Source of the DNA: Melocanna baccifera | Taxonomy: Eukaryota > Streptophyta > Magnoliopsida > Poales > Poaceae | NCBI GenBank assembly: GCA_036346265.1 | Contig: CM070698.1 | Coordinates: forward strand, 67,001 to 131,000 | Direction: 5' to 3' | Length of the DNA stretch: 64,000 nucleotides | Part shown: positions 8,974-22,233 of the stretch, one piece after another | How positions within the stretch are numbered: position 1 is the first letter of the stretch | Layout of the letters: the number at the start of each line of letters is the position of its first letter | Translations under genes and position numbers: made by a program | The notes under the pieces: generated by a model | What the model was told of the DNA's origin: nothing | The model's input: only the letters and a program-made list of their open reading frames with translations | Database searches by the model: none

Positions 8974-11900
8974 ATGGACGGCGCCAACTGGCGCCCCACC
9001 CAGGGGGCCGAGCTTGCCGCCGCCGGAGGCGACTGGCGGGTCCAGCTCCTGCCCGAGGCGCGCAGCAGGATCGTCAACAAGATGTACGCACACCCTACTC
9101 TAATCAATCCCCTCTAGTTTCGTCCCCTCTCTCGCTCTGATCGATGGATCGATTACCTAAATCGAGGGATTTTCGATCGATCCATAGCCATACCTACGGG
9201 AACAACAGCAGATTCGTCGTCGATTCCCACAAAAAAAACAACCTCTACTTCATGCGCTTTCCTTCCCCACTGGGGGATTAATTTAACTCATCATCTTCTC
9301 ATACCTCCGCGGATTAGCTTTCAATTATTCACCACATCTTTCCCCTTCACTTGCCCCTCAACAAAATTGTTATGAGCTCTGCTAATCGTTTCATCTCAAA
9401 ATAATCCAGCCCGCCCAATCACCTCATTCAATTGGAACTCTGTTTTAACAACCAAACACAAGTAACTTATTCACGAAAATGTGCAATCTCGTTCTGATAA
9501 AATTGTAACTTAGACCATAAATGCACACTATGACATAGACAAATGTAGTAACACGGAGGTGCTATGTATTTTTTTTTACATCGCATTTGGGCGAACCACT
9601 GTTTTTTTTAATAACTAGTGTGGTGGGAGATGTAATCTTGTTCTCCAACTAGAGTCACGAGTCATGACTAGATCAAATGTGTGATGGAGAAGACTTTTCT
9701 TTTCCTTCTGTGTTTTTGGATTATGCATGCGCCACTTTTGTCAAGTCTGTTCTTGCAATGGATGCCTGGAATGTTGTAGCTGCCTGCAAATTCCGTGCGA
9801 TATTTTGTTGCAGAAAGCCGTTGAAAAGCAATATATCTGTCTGTCATTTTATTCACATGTTGCGTTATATGCGTAGAATGGAGACTCTGAAGAAGCATCT
9901 GCCAGTATCAGTGCATGAGGGGCTGAACGAACTCCACAAAATTGCTGTGCGATTTGAAGAGAAGATTTATACTTCAGCCACCAACCAGGTATGTACATTT
10001 AGCCTTACTTTCCTTAGCTTCCTGGGGGCGGAGCAACAACCTTTAGTTATGGGGTCAAACAGGTTATGTGGGTCAATAATAGAAAATAACTGATCTTCAA
10101 ATGTTCTAAAGGTTTTTAGGTCGATTTTTAAGTGTTTTTAGCATTTTTCACAATATTTTGAACCTTGGGTGATTTTTTCACATCCCTGCTAAGCCAATTT
10201 TTCCGCTCTCGGGAATCCTTTTTTTTTTTGCTGCATTTGGGAACAAATCCCAATTTTTCTGCAAGGCGGGGACTCGATCTCAGAGCCTGAACTCAACCAC
10301 CGGGAACACGTCCCGGTTTCTGTAGCATTTTCACATAAAGAATCATATAAATAGCAAGTTAGTAACTGGGATTTTTTAGGTATTGTTATTGTTGTATATG
10401 CCAGAGGGCAAAATAGGAATTTCCCATTTGATTGAAAAAAAAGGAGAAGAAGAGTGGCCCACCTGTCGGTGGGCCAGGCGTGAGATAAAAGGAAGAGCTA
10501 TGCTCCTCCTCTTTTTGACCCGAGCGGACCAGGCGGTTGGGGGCGAGCGACGGCGCAGGTGGAAAAGGCGACGGCGCGAGGGAGCTGGCTCCAGCGGCGG
10601 TGCGCCCGGCAGCGGGCCCCACCCGGCGGCCCGGTTTCCCGCTCGCCCGTTCTCCCGTGCGGCCCGGTCTTCCCCGTGCAACGCGCTCCCATGCGGTTGC
10701 TCCGATCCGGATTTCTGGGGGTGCGACGCTGGCTTTAGCGGCTTTGGCGGAGAGGAGAGGGGGTGGTGGCAGCCTGGGATCCTCGGATCTGTCCGTTGGA
10801 GGCCACCACCCCAGTGGTTCTTCCACTCCTCACTCGGCTATAAAGAGGGGATGACTTCTCCTGTGTTAGCATTCGAAAGGAGTGAGCTCTCTCCCCTCTT
10901 CCTCATCTCTTCTTGATACCCGTGTACTGCCTCTGGTGTGTTCGGTGTCTGTGGTTACTTGGTGTCCCGACGCCGACCGCAGTCCCTACGGTGCTTGACG
11001 GTGAGGTGTTGGCCGACGCCTGCCGTGTACTTGTGCAGCATTCCCTGACCTCGACTTCGTTGGCTTGAGTGCATACTCCGGCGAAGAGGGTTTTTTTATC
11101 TCTGATTGCTTGCTGTCCTCTCTCACAGTGGTGTGTGGGGGTGCTAGGTTTTCTGAGATAGCGTCCTGTGGCGCGCCTAGTTCCGTAACCTCCTCTGTGA
11201 TTTTGAGTATCACCGGCTTTGTGAGTATTCGGTTTCAATTCTTTGCAAATTACAGTTTGAGATATATCTATGAATGCATTGGAAACAGTGGGCTAAACTG
11301 CTCGATGATGAATCAAGTTTTATACTAAAATTGGTTGATTTAATCTTTGAGCTCTAATTACTGTCAACTTTGTCATTGCTATTAATTGTGAGCTTTGCAA
11401 GTTAGTCTCCAGACATAGATATATTGTTTATATGTCATTCAGTTCATGCTGTCTCTAGATTGTAGCAATTCCATATACATATTGCATATCTGTTAGAAAT
11501 CATACTTGGCAAGTTAAGTTTGATTTGCTTGTGGAAAAGTCAGTTTGTATGTGATTGGATTTGCTCTAATTAAGCCATCTCTTGGCTGCTGTGCTGCTGA
11601 CCGAATGCACACATGCTGGATATATTTTGAACTTGAGATTGTAGAGTTTGAATTTAGAGCTCAAAGATTGAAAACTTATTTGGCATAACCAATTGATGAA
11701 GAGTATAAGACTTTAGTAGCGGGACAGCCAAGAGTTAATCTTGTGTAACCCTACTTCTGAGAGCACTAAACACAAATTAAACCTTTAGGCTTTTGCTAGT
11801 CTTAATTGGTACATGTTCTATACATTGGCATACATATTCAAAGTTAGAAGTTTACTGCTTCCTTTAATGAATATGTGATATATTACAAGTGATATGACCA

Positions 11901-14900
11901 AATCATATGATTATATACATGTTATATCATTTGTATATGTATTGGCATCATCTTTGTGTTTACATAATTATATTGGAATTATATTGCTGTTCATGCTTAT
12001 ACCGCATTTTATACAACAGTTATTATGTTAACATAAATGATAGAACATTATGCCGATCATGAGCATGGTTTTAATGGCCATGTTGAATTTACGAGTGTTG
12101 CATATGAGTTACTTCAGTCCATTGTTCTGCCAGTTCATGTTTGTGTAAGTCACCCATGTGTCCATGTGTCCGAAATTGTTATATGCCTTAAACAACCTTA
12201 TGTTCTAAAGAGATTTTTTATGCAAGTCTGTCATGGGATACACAGTAGTCTACAGTTATTTATCTTGGACCAAACATCAAACAAGAGTTTACTCCCTCCT
12301 CCCCTTTTGTTTTCGAAAGGTCTTCATCATATTGCTTCCATCCATTGTGGCAAACATTTTCAAAGGGATTTGTTTGGTTGGGGTACACTGTGTCGCTATT
12401 TCCATTTGGATTTCCTTTTTGTGTGGATTATTGTGGCAAAGTGGTTTGCTGCTTATATGAGTGTTTTTGCATGACTGCATAAAAAAAATGATTGCTTATA
12501 TGAGTGTTTTTGCATGACTGCATGAGAAAAATGATTGAAAAAAGGGAAGCAATTCCTTTTCAACCGTGCTAATCATACCAGAACATATGGTTGCAAGTTA
12601 GTATTAGTATAAAACTTAAAATTAACATTGCTTTCTTTTGTATAACTCAGTCTGATTATTTGCGGAAGATTTCTATGAAAATGCTCTCTATGGAGACAAA
12701 GCCACCACAAGCTCCTGGAAATGCTCAAGTGATTCCAAATCAAAATCCCTCTGGTCCAGGTATCATATGCAATAAACTGAGTGTTACACATTCTACGTGC
12801 TATCATCTTCATCTTTTGGTTATATGCTGCTACTTTAGCTGTGGAAACCTTGTGAGTGATGGATGATGAAAATTGCCGATTGCATTAAATGGTAGCCCTG
12901 TGCGATTGTATGCATTTTATGGTGATAATCATGGGAAAACCATCCGATGGATGGAGCTATCATGTGTAAGAATTTTGCATCTAACTTTTGTCACTGGTGG
13001 TTTTCATATCTGGTAGCACTTGCACCTGTCGTCTAAGTAATTTGCATTTTCTTATTCACCTTTTTTTATGGCTCATTGTGTCTTTTGAAGGTGAATTGTT
13101 GTTGTTGCTAAATTTATGATCCATTATAACCTAGATGTTCAATTAACGTTGTGTGAAATGACACACTGATTAAATGATTATACCATGGTAAGTTACGTGT
13201 GCCCTGGCTTTAGGTTGGAGCTAGATTACAATGCTGACTATTGAGTTAAAATGACAGTGGACCATCTTCAGTTCTTTCTTAGACTATGTTTATTCTCTCT
13301 TTGCTTCTACCTTTTCAGAATGTTTATTCTCTCTTTGCTTCTACCTTTTCAGATTATGTTAACGCGGTCTGCTTCTCATCTTCCCCAAATGAACTAATGA
13401 TTAGCTGTAAATCAGTTGATCAGCCTTTTAATTCCTTCAGTATATGTGCTTTTTTAATGCAGAAGCTCACTTTTCTCTCAATTTTATCTGTAACTTACTG
13501 ATTTGAGCGATTTGCGTGCCTTTTAAAATTTTCCAAGAAGTATTTGTTCACAACATATTTAGCACGCATATGTTATCTTTTCTGAAACAGCACCTGGACT
13601 CCCTCCGCAAGGCAGTAATCCAGCACAGTCATCAGCAATCCCCTTGATGTCTCAGCAGCAGGCCCGACAGCCAAATACTTCTACATCTGTACAAGCTTCT
13701 TCTCTCAGCAATGTTCAGAGCTTGCCAGGAGTCGGCCAAACATCCACACTGCCGAATATGTTGGGCATGCCGCAAAACACTATGAATAATGGCTTGGCAC
13801 CAGGTGCTTCACAAGATATTTATGCTGCACAAAGGCAAATGGTTGGAAGGCAGCAACAGCAACAGCAATCACAGAACCAATTAACTTATCAGCAGCAGCA
13901 GCAAATGAAGATGAAGCAGAATATGCAACCACACATTCAGCAGCAACAATCTTTGTTGCAATCAACACAGATGCAATCTTCACAGCAACCCATGATGCAA
14001 ATGTCACCTGGCCTTCAGACTGGGCAGTCCAACATTCCACAGACACAGCCAATGGCCATGCAATCAGCTACTCAGAGTGGTATTCAACAGAACCCATTGA
14101 ACTCAGTACAACAATCTGTGCAATCGTTACTCCAGCAACCTCTGCAATCTGTTGTGAGGCAGCCGCAACCACCACCGCCCTCCATGCATCAGGAGCCTTC
14201 TCTGCAGCAGGCTCAGCCAACTCAGCAGCCCAACATTCCTTTGCAACAGCAGCAACAACAGTTAGTGGGACAGCAGCCAAATTTACGACAAAATCAGTTA
14301 ATTGGCCAACAGAATGGTGCTGTGGAGATGCAGCAGCAACAGAGGCTACCAGTTCAGTCAAATAATCTTCTGAATATTCAGCAAACACAGCAGATATTGA
14401 ACCAGCAGTCTATACCCTTGCATCAGCCACAGCAATTGGGCTCCCAGGCAAATATGCCAAGTCTACAGCAGCAGCAACAAAATCAGCAGCAGCAGCAGCT
14501 TGGAACTGTGCCTAATGTTTCAAACATTCAACGGATGCGTATACTACAAACAAAGGCAGCAGTTCAGCAACCACAGCAGCAACAGCATTCTCAGCAGCCA
14601 TCAATGGGGTTGATGCAACCTCAATCTCAGCACAACCAACTTCAGCAATCACAGCAGCATCTTATGTCACAGTTCCAGTCTCATCCTAACCAGCTGCAGC
14701 AACAATTGGGGATGCAGCAGCAACCTTCAATGCAGCAAAGACTTCAAACTTCAGCTGGCATGCTCTTGCAACAAAATAACATTGATCAACAAAAGCAATT
14801 TGTTCAGGCACAAAGGGGCCTTCAAGAAGTTTCATCTAGTAGTAAGTTTCCAATATACTTTCTTTGTAGATTCATTGTATCCTTTTATTGTTCAGCCCTC

Positions 14901-17900
14901 TAATTTTTCCTCATGTTCTTATGTTCTCCTACTCTGTTGTGACCCTATAGATTAATACCTTAGTTTTCACCTGCAGCTTAAGCCAGCTTAGGGATCTGAC
15001 CTCTCATTATTTTCACCTTAGTTTCTTAAGGCAATGTTTATGCTACAAGAACTACCCCTCCGTTTCACAATATTTGCCCAAGCCCACATGCGCACAGGCC
15101 CAAGAAGCACCAAATTGAAGAAAAGTTAATGAGAAATGATCATACATACCCCTATTAAATAGCATAGTATAGCCACTTAATATCTCTCACATCATTAAAG
15201 CAAGGGTAGAGAGTGGAACTATTGCAATAACTACAATCCTGATTTCCTCAATGGACAGACATTGTGAAACAATGCTTCCCATGACAATGGACAAACAATG
15301 TAAGCTTCAAATTGTTTGGACGAAAAAAGTTGGGAGATGACAACCGGATATTCATAATTCAGATGCAGTTAAATATGCAATGCACATTGATCATCATGTT
15401 GACTGAGCTGACCCCATTGATCTTCTGTGCCTTTTGTACATCAAATTTGGTTTTCTGATTTGTGGTCATTTTTGCTGGAGACTGCTACTGTGCAACAATC
15501 ATTGCAATCTGACCTCTAGCTCATTGCTGTTGCTGTACTTTTTCAGTAGCAAGCGCCCTATACCTTTTAGTAGCAAGCACACAACTTTCTAATTGCCCCT
15601 GCATTCCATCCTATGTTGTACTAGCAATTTGCTGATGGCTTGTCCATTAGTATCTTGTTTGACGGCCCTGCTTTTTATGCAGCATCTGTGGACTCCACTG
15701 CTCAAACAGGTCATGCAGGTGCAGGTGATTGGCAAGAGGAGATACATCAATTGGTAAGTCATGCTACCATCCCTTTTGGTATTCCCGAGCTCACTCACTT
15801 GGACCTTTTTTTAAAATCATAGAAAAGGGCCTTCCCCCCCACTGTTTGTTGTCCCTCTTCTTTTGGTCTGTTTTCCAACAAACTCCTCTCTTTTGTTTCC
15901 TTTCGCAAATAAAGTTGTAACTGAAATTTCATACAATGACACTTTAGTCTGGTGGTTAGATGCCTAATCCTATTTTAAGATATAAATTGAATTCTTTGTG
16001 GATGTGGACTATGGAGCATACGGTATCTAGATGTTATAAGGTCATGAGGGAGTTAGCAGTCTTTTTCTTAATCATGTAAATTAACTTCAAAACCATGGCT
16101 TATTTATTGGGCACCATGGTTTCTTATTTTATTTCAAATTCCTATGTGCATAATAGCTACCTGAACTATCTTGCCAGTGCCTGAATTTTTATATTTACTA
16201 ACCATGGTTTATTGAATGTTCTGTTTTTCTTTTCTGTACTATTGATCTTTGTATAGCTTCTGCAACAAATTTATGTGTATGTGGTTTCCTTTGTCCACAG
16301 GTTAAGAGCTTGAAGGACCAATACTTTGCAGAACTCAGTGAATTGTACAATAAGATCTCTTTGAAGCTACAGCATGTTGACAGCATGATACCACCTCAAA
16401 AGCCATCAGACCAGTATGAAAAGATGAAGGGCTTTAAAATGATGTTGGAGTGTATATTGCAAGTCCTGCAAATTAACAAGAACAACATTCAGCCTGCTCT
16501 GAGGGACAAAATCCCTGCGTATGAGAGGCAAATTATCAATATCCTAAATTCACAAAGAAGGAAGCCTGTGCACGCACAAGGGCAGCAACAGTTTCAGCAA
16601 TCTGCTGGGCAAGCTCCTAGTTCTAACATTTCACAGCAACAACAGCCTTCACAAGGTTTGCCACAGCATGATAGTCATACTAATCAGATGCCTCAAGCAA
16701 GTTTGCCAAGTATGAGCACCGGATTACAGTCTTCTAGTGCAGCTATCCAGCATGTACCTGCACCTCCAGCAACAAAATTTGGTGTTCCAACAACACAGCA
16801 AAATGTTCCAAATGCACCGCAGGCTGCCCCTAATTTGGAGGGTGCTCAAGGAAGCAATTTTAATTCTTTGCAGCATGGTTCAATGAGTGGTGCGTTGCAA
16901 CAGGGAAGCACTGGGCCCATGCAGAGTACAATGAATGCACAACAGCAGGCCAGTAGTAGCATGTTGTCTCACAACTCAATGAGTACAATGCAGCCTAATG
17001 CCAATTCCATGCAAGCAAATGCAAGTTCGTTACAGCAGCTGAAGCAGCAACAACAGGAGCATCATATGATCCAGAGTCAGCAAATGAAGCGCCAAATGTT
17101 GCTTCAACAGCAGCTCCCAATGCAGCAACAATTACAGAAACAGCTGCAAGCACAGATGCAGGTTCCACAGCTTCATTCTGGAAACGATGTAAACGAGCTA
17201 AAGTTTAGGCAAGGAGCTGCAATGAAACCTGGAATTTATCAACAGCACTTGGGCCAACGCAGTAACTATTATCAGCAGCAGTTGAAACAGGGTGTTGCTT
17301 TCGCAATTTCGTCACCACAAAACGTCCAAGCATCATCCCCACAAATTGCACACCATTCTCCTCAGGTTGATCAGCACAATCTGTTGCCATCTCAACTTAA
17401 TAAGATTGGGACACCATTGCATTCAGCTAACTCACCATTTGTTCCATCTCCATCCCCATCTGTTGCCCCATCTCCTATACCAGTGGATTCAGACAAACCA
17501 CTCTCCAATATATCATCACTTGCTAATACTGGGCAGGCTGGACATCAGCAAACATCCTTAGCACCTCAAACACAATCAATTGCCGTTAACACACCAGGGA
17601 TATCAGCATCGCCCTTGCTAGCAGAATTCACAAGTGCTGATGGAAGTCAGGCTAACATACCAACTCAAGTTCCAACAAACTCAAGTGCAGCAGAAAGGCC
17701 TCTGGATCGGTTACTTAAAGCAGTCAGTATATTGACAACTTTATATTTACTGTCTTGTGTTCTTTTTTCTGGTACAAAATCGATTCATTGCTTAATCAGT
17801 GTTGTTCTGAATGTATTGTAGAACTTGATTAATTTGAAAGATAGTCATACTGTTCAAAAGCATACTGGCATAAAGAACATGAGGCTTAAGAACAGTATTT

Positions 17901-19447
17901 GGCTATAGGAGTTGGATATATCATGTCTTCTTCTGGCAAACTCTTGTGTGTGTCTACCTTGTTAAAGTTGACACAAGTATTACCCATTTCAATCAACTAG
18001 TTTTTCAGATGATAACGATTGTGCATAGTCATTTTCGTTCTTGCCATCTGATGATTTCTTTATTTTTCTTGATAATTGCTCTACGGAATCCAGATGTATT
18101 GCCTAAAAAGTCTGCTCTGCTGGTGTGATAGTACATAGCAAGTCATTTACACCCTTTAATTTAATCCCGTAAAATTTGTTCAGTTGATGATATGTCATGG
18201 TCTATATTCGTCTTTCCATTTTTTCCGCCTGTTTCATGTTCAATGTTGTGTTGTAATGCAGTTGCGAACAACACCTCGCCAGTCTCTTAGTGCTGCAGTT
18301 AGCGACATAGGATCTGTCGTTAGCATGCTTGACAGGATTGCTGGGTCCGCACCTGGTAATGGCTCAAGAGCTGCTGTGGGGGAAGATCTAGATGCTATGA
18401 CAAAGTGTCGGTTGCAAGCCAGGAATTGCATAACACATGATGGGAGTGGTACGTCAAAGAAAATGAAGCGTGACACAAGTGCTATGCCTCTTATTGTGTC
18501 ATCAGCTGGAAGTGTCAACAATAGCTTCAAGCAAACATATAATGTGGATACCCCTGAATTACAACCAACTGCAACCTCACGTGTCAAGTGGCAAAAAACT
18601 GAGGTATTTTGTTTAAGATTTTCTGTAGAGAAACTATGAAAACACGATTTTATCCAGTAGTTCTAGTTTTACAATGACTAGTCTATCTGCACATAGAGAA
18701 GGGAAATGAAGTTAACTTGATGGGACCTGTTCCAAATTGTCGGTTACCTAGTATTTTTATCTGGCATGTGGTTAATCTTCCTGCAGGTAAACCATGCTCT
18801 GATGGAGGAGATCCAGGAGATAAACCAACAGCTCATAGATACTGAGCTCCATGTATGTGAGGATGATGCTGAGTCATTCGCTGCTACATCTCAAGGGGCA
18901 GAAGGGACAGTCATTAAATGCATATTTGCTGCTGTAGCTGTTAGTCCCAGCTTGAAGTCCATGTTTGCATCAGCACAGATGGTGAGCTTCTAAACACATG
19001 CTCTATGCTCTGGACCTGTATCGTTCGCTTATTTCTTCTATGTTCAAATGTGTGACAGAGTCCAATTTTGCCAGTGAGGTTGCTTGTTCCTGCTAGCTAC
19101 CCTAAATGCTCCCCGGTGCTCCTTGACAAGTTTCCGGATGAACAAAGGTGTGTAGCCAGTCAGTATTATATGATGCTGTCCTGGTTCTTTAGGTGTACAT
19201 TGATTAAACTAACGATGCTGCAATGCACTTGTGAATCTGCATCAGAAATTCCGATGACCTGTTTACGAAGACGAAGTCAAAGTTTGGCATATTGCTGCGG
19301 GGTCTACCTGAGCCCATGTCATTGCGAGAAATTGCGAGGACATGGGACGCTTGTGCCCGCAAAGTCATTGCGGAGTTTGCTCAGCATACTGGTGGAGGCA
19401 GTTTCAGTTCGAGTTATGGTTGTTGGGAAAGCTGCGTAGGTGCTTGA
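8974..19447 (+). CDS. MED15A: Mediator subunit MED15a (KIX domain, Gln-rich)
   Basis: This is a Mediator tail subunit that links activators to RNA polymerase II in the nucleus. Ten coding exons: 8974-9083, 9877-9988, 12651-12759, 13591-14841, 15683-15753, 16301-17722, 18262-18603, 18787-18981, 19059-19147 and 19246-19447. Every junction is GT-AG and keeps frame, giving 3903 nt and 1300 aa. The N-terminus M-D-G-A-N-W-R-P-T-Q is typical of plant MED15a. The KIX domain spans about residues 19-101 over exons 1-3 and carries the usual Y-L-R-K-I-S-M-K-M-L. Residues 110-525 and 640-900 are Gln-rich, with CAG/CAA tracts that read as long false frames on the other strand. The C-terminal conserved part has S-D-I-G-S-V-V-S-M-L-D-R-I-A-G-S and ends S-Y-G-C-W-E-S-C-V-G-A. 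The exon 6 donor (gtcagt at 17723) is the least certain. A complete, intact gene. Confidence 0.93.
10440..11240 (+). other. GC-rich insert with a TATA box in MED15a intron 2
   Basis: Intron 2 is 2662 bp and mostly AT-rich, but 10440-10860 is strongly GC-rich. It is followed by ctataaag at 10838-10845 and a pyrimidine-rich leader-like stretch. This looks like a promoter with its leader, as in a solo LTR or a small transposon. I could not fix termini or a target-site duplication, and I see no protein of known type in it. Confidence 0.4.
12449..12523. repeat. Short tandem duplication in MED15a intron 2
   Basis: The phrase tgcttatatgagtgtttttg with its continuation to gactgcat occurs at 12449-12480 and again at 12493-12523, separated by an A-rich spacer. 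Confidence 0.85.
13285..13353. repeat. Tandem duplication in MED15a intron 3 carrying a 3' splice-site-like tract
   Basis: Two adjacent copies of about 35 bp begin atgtttattctctctttgct and end ccttttcaga. Each contains a polypyrimidine run and cag, so each resembles an intron 3' end. The real acceptor is 240 bp further on, at 13590. Confidence 0.85.
15054..15283. mobile_element. Possible Stowaway-like MITE in MED15a intron 4
   Basis: The left end cccctccgtttcacaatatt matches, as an inverted copy, the right end near 15255-15285 (cattgtgaaacaatgcttccc). The start resembles the CTCCCTCCGT end of Stowaway MITEs. The flanking TA duplication is unclear and the inner part is diverged. Confidence 0.4.
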
Positions 19448-20080
19448 TCCGTCTGTTCTGCCGGCATGAAACAGATTGCCAAGTGCGGTTGCGCTTAACT
19501 GGTGCCGGTCATCCTTGGTGACTACATGTATACCTTAATTAACAGTTGACTGTCGTATTTTGTATTTGCGATTGTATTTATGGAAATCCTCTTCGTTAGC
19601 TTGATATTCTAGCGGCCGGCCTTTTGTGTACAGGACAGGTTCCACCCATGGACCAACTGTTGCTGCTGCTGCTGCTCGTATTGTGTATTATGATTTGCGT
19701 GTAAGTTGAGACCAGTTGCTTGGGTATAATTTTGTAGTGTATTACTTCAAAAGCGTTTGTGCTGGAATCGTTACTGGTTGATTAGACACATGCTTTGCTT
19801 TATCATTGCCTGAACTCGAAGCTGTGTACTAGGGCTGTGCAGGGACAGAGAGGAATCGATGCATATGATTGTTGGGAGTGGCTGTAACAGTGTATAGATG
19901 ATGGCGCCATGGATGCTGCAGCATCTCTGGGAGTGGGAGAAATGAAGGGCTACCTGGTGGAAGATCCGTGTATTTGGGAGTCTAATTTGGTCCCTGTGAA
20001 ACACAGGTCCTGAGCCTTGCCATACTTCAGCCGGGCCAATGATTCCTTCACGGTTTGGAGTAACAGACGACAAATCTTAG
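19448..20080 (+). other. MED15a 3' flank and probable 3' UTR
   Basis: No coding potential. This is moderately GC sequence of transcribed character up to about 20080, after which composition becomes strongly AT-rich. No polyadenylation site can be fixed. Confidence 0.4.
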
Positions 20081-21143
20081 ATTAGTTTCACTCAATGTCA
20101 CTATCATTAGTTGATCGTCAGGGGACATCATTATCTTAAAAAAAAAGACCAAAATATCTCTACAAAAAGACCGAAAATCTAATTTATTTAATATAGTAAA
20201 TAATTTTCAAAAATTATAAAAATTCACAGGGATATTGTTTAACATGTCAGCGAGCTAGAAAAAATATTTTAAGGTACTGTTCAATTTTTTTTTCAGATTT
20301 TTATTTTAAATATTAACAAAGACTACTATTTACAAACAGAGACTAAATACGATCTAAAAATTCTGAAAAAAAATTATCACATGCTACTAAGATATCACAG
20401 AGCTCTTAAAAATTATTATTTTGCATATTTGTACAGTGAATTTGTCTCGATTTACAAAATAGCTCAAATAGGCTACTTTTGGATTTGAATTTCAAAAATA
20501 GATCAAATGGAACGGTCAGTTCATGAAATTTTATATTTGAGTTGTACACTACCCCAATGATCCACCAGAAAATTCAATATTTGGCTAAGCCAATTTGTTC
20601 TATATTTAATTTTTATCACAATGACAAATTTTGAACTGAAGGCAAAATTATCTTTTCCCGGGCCAAACGGAGGCTAATTGATGGTAGTAGCACATAGTGG
20701 AACTAATCTTAAGGTCAATGATATACAGTGATTAGACTCTTCGTTGATGACAGTTTATCGAACCGACCACTCCTCAGTGGCATAGAAACTATTCTCTCAA
20801 TTGTAAAAGTATGAGCCTAACACTAGTAAGTATATAGCAGAGAACTGACTAGCTATATTGACATGTCACTCTTGGAACGTTGAAATAACAAATACATGGT
20901 TTTTTTTTTGCCTAACCAAACCATAGCATGGCAGAAATATAATCGCAAACACAAGTGGCATATATACACGCTATGTACCAGGTACGAAGAGACCCATGAT
21001 CTCACGCATGCCGTCTTTCCAACTGGGTGGAAATGATCGAATGAAAACGCTCGTCAAGCAGACAGGTTACGACATGCATGTACAACTTGTTCTCTAAAAA
21101 CTTCAGCAGAAGTATCCAATTGGCTACGCATTGATCCAGTGGT
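20081..21143. other. AT-rich intergenic stretch, no gene seen
   Basis: There are no open frames of interest. It holds several A/T homopolymer runs and phrases such as caaaaatagatcaaatgg that look like old repeat sequence, not classified. Confidence 0.4.
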
Positions 21144-21152
21144 AAACTTTTA

Positions 21153-21904
21153 GGGAAAATTTGTTCTGTAGCACTAAAAGATCACCACTTTCGAAAAATA
21201 CCATCAAAAAATAGGGTTTCGGAAATTACCACCGAAAGATTGAAGTTGCTTCAGAATTTAGCACTTCGTTTGTTTTGAATCGTTACCTCTCACACAGCGA
21301 TCGCGAAATGTCTATTTTGCCCCCTCGCTTGCTCGCGCTCGCTCTCTCCGCTCTCGCCTCCGCCCGCGCGCCGCCAGCTCCCTCCCCGCTCCCCACCGCC
21401 GCCGCCTCCTCCCCGCCCCTGCCTCCCGCCCCCGCCGTGCGGCCTCTCCCGCTCCCCGCGCCTTCCTCCCGCTCGCGCGCGCAGCCTCCTCCCCGCAGAG
21501 GCCACTCGCGACGCCTCTGCGGGGAGGAGGCTGCGGCACGCGGCGGGAGGAAGGCGCGGGAGCGGGAGGAGGCCGCGACGGCGAGGGCGGGAGGAGGCAG
21601 GGCGGGAGGAGGCGGCGGCGGGCGGGAGAAGGCGGCCGGGGCTAGGGGGAGGCGGCGCGGCGGGAGCGGGAGGAGAGGATGCGCGGCGGCAGAGGCGAGA
21701 GTGGAGAGAGCGAGCGCGAGCGAGCGAGTGAGGGGGCAAAATAGACATTTCGCGATCGCTGTGTGAGAGGTAACGATCCAAAACAAACGGAGTGCTAAAT
21801 TCCGAAGCAACTTCAATCTTTCGATGATAATTTCCGAAACCCTATTTTTTTGATGGTATTTTCCGAAAGTGGTGATCTTATAGTGCTATTGAACAAATTT
21901 TCCC
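21153..21904. mobile_element. Palindromic Mutator-like (MULE) fold-back element
   Basis: The 752-bp element is one long inverted repeat. Its ends are gggaaaatttgttc and gaacaaattttccc. The outer 172 nt of the arms differ at about nine positions plus one indel. The GC-rich inner arms meet at a centre (cccgcagagg / cctctgcggg, about 21490-21525) with a loop of roughly ten bases. It is flanked by the 9-bp direct repeat aaactttta at 21144-21152 and 21905-21913, the duplication length of Mutator elements. There is no transposase. The open frames seen on both strands mirror each other because of the palindrome and are not genes. Confidence 0.9.
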
Positions 21905-21977
21905 AAACTTTTACTAGTGGAGATATGTGTTGTTCGACTGCCATATATGCAACAAGTAGAATCACGCATACCACGTA

Positions 21978-22233
21978 CTTCCTCCACAAAATAATATGGT
22001 TTTAAGATACATGCAGTCAAATTTTATAAACTTTAGCTAGCAACATCTTTTTTAATATTTAGATTAAACACATAAAAATGGTACATATAGGTTTGTCTCA
22101 AAACAACTTTCATAAAAGTTAATTTTTTTATGTTTTATATTATAAATCTATCACAATACAAATTAGTGGTTGATTTGTGTTTTGAGAATCGTGTCCCTGT
22201 CTAAAACGGCATTTTTTATGACTGGAGGGAGTT
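21978..22233. mobile_element. Stowaway-like MITE, degraded
   Basis: The left end acttcctccacaaaataata pairs with the right end, whose complement begins actccctccagtcataaaa. The size of about 255 bp and the ctccctcc-type start suit Stowaway MITEs. The TA target duplication is not clean. Confidence 0.5.

Noticed and set aside
10376..10916. Pro/Arg-rich frames on both strands in MED15a intron 2
   Set aside because: They are due to GC-rich composition, with no homology and no splice context. The block is listed only as a GC-rich insert.
13780..14388. Minus-strand frames opposite the MED15a Gln-rich exon
   Set aside because: They are antisense shadows of CAG/CAA repeats, giving Ala/Val-rich nonsense.
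21275..21816. Long open frames on both strands with near-identical N-termini
   Set aside because: They are mirror images produced by the palindromic element. Composition is GC-rich low complexity and there is no known domain.
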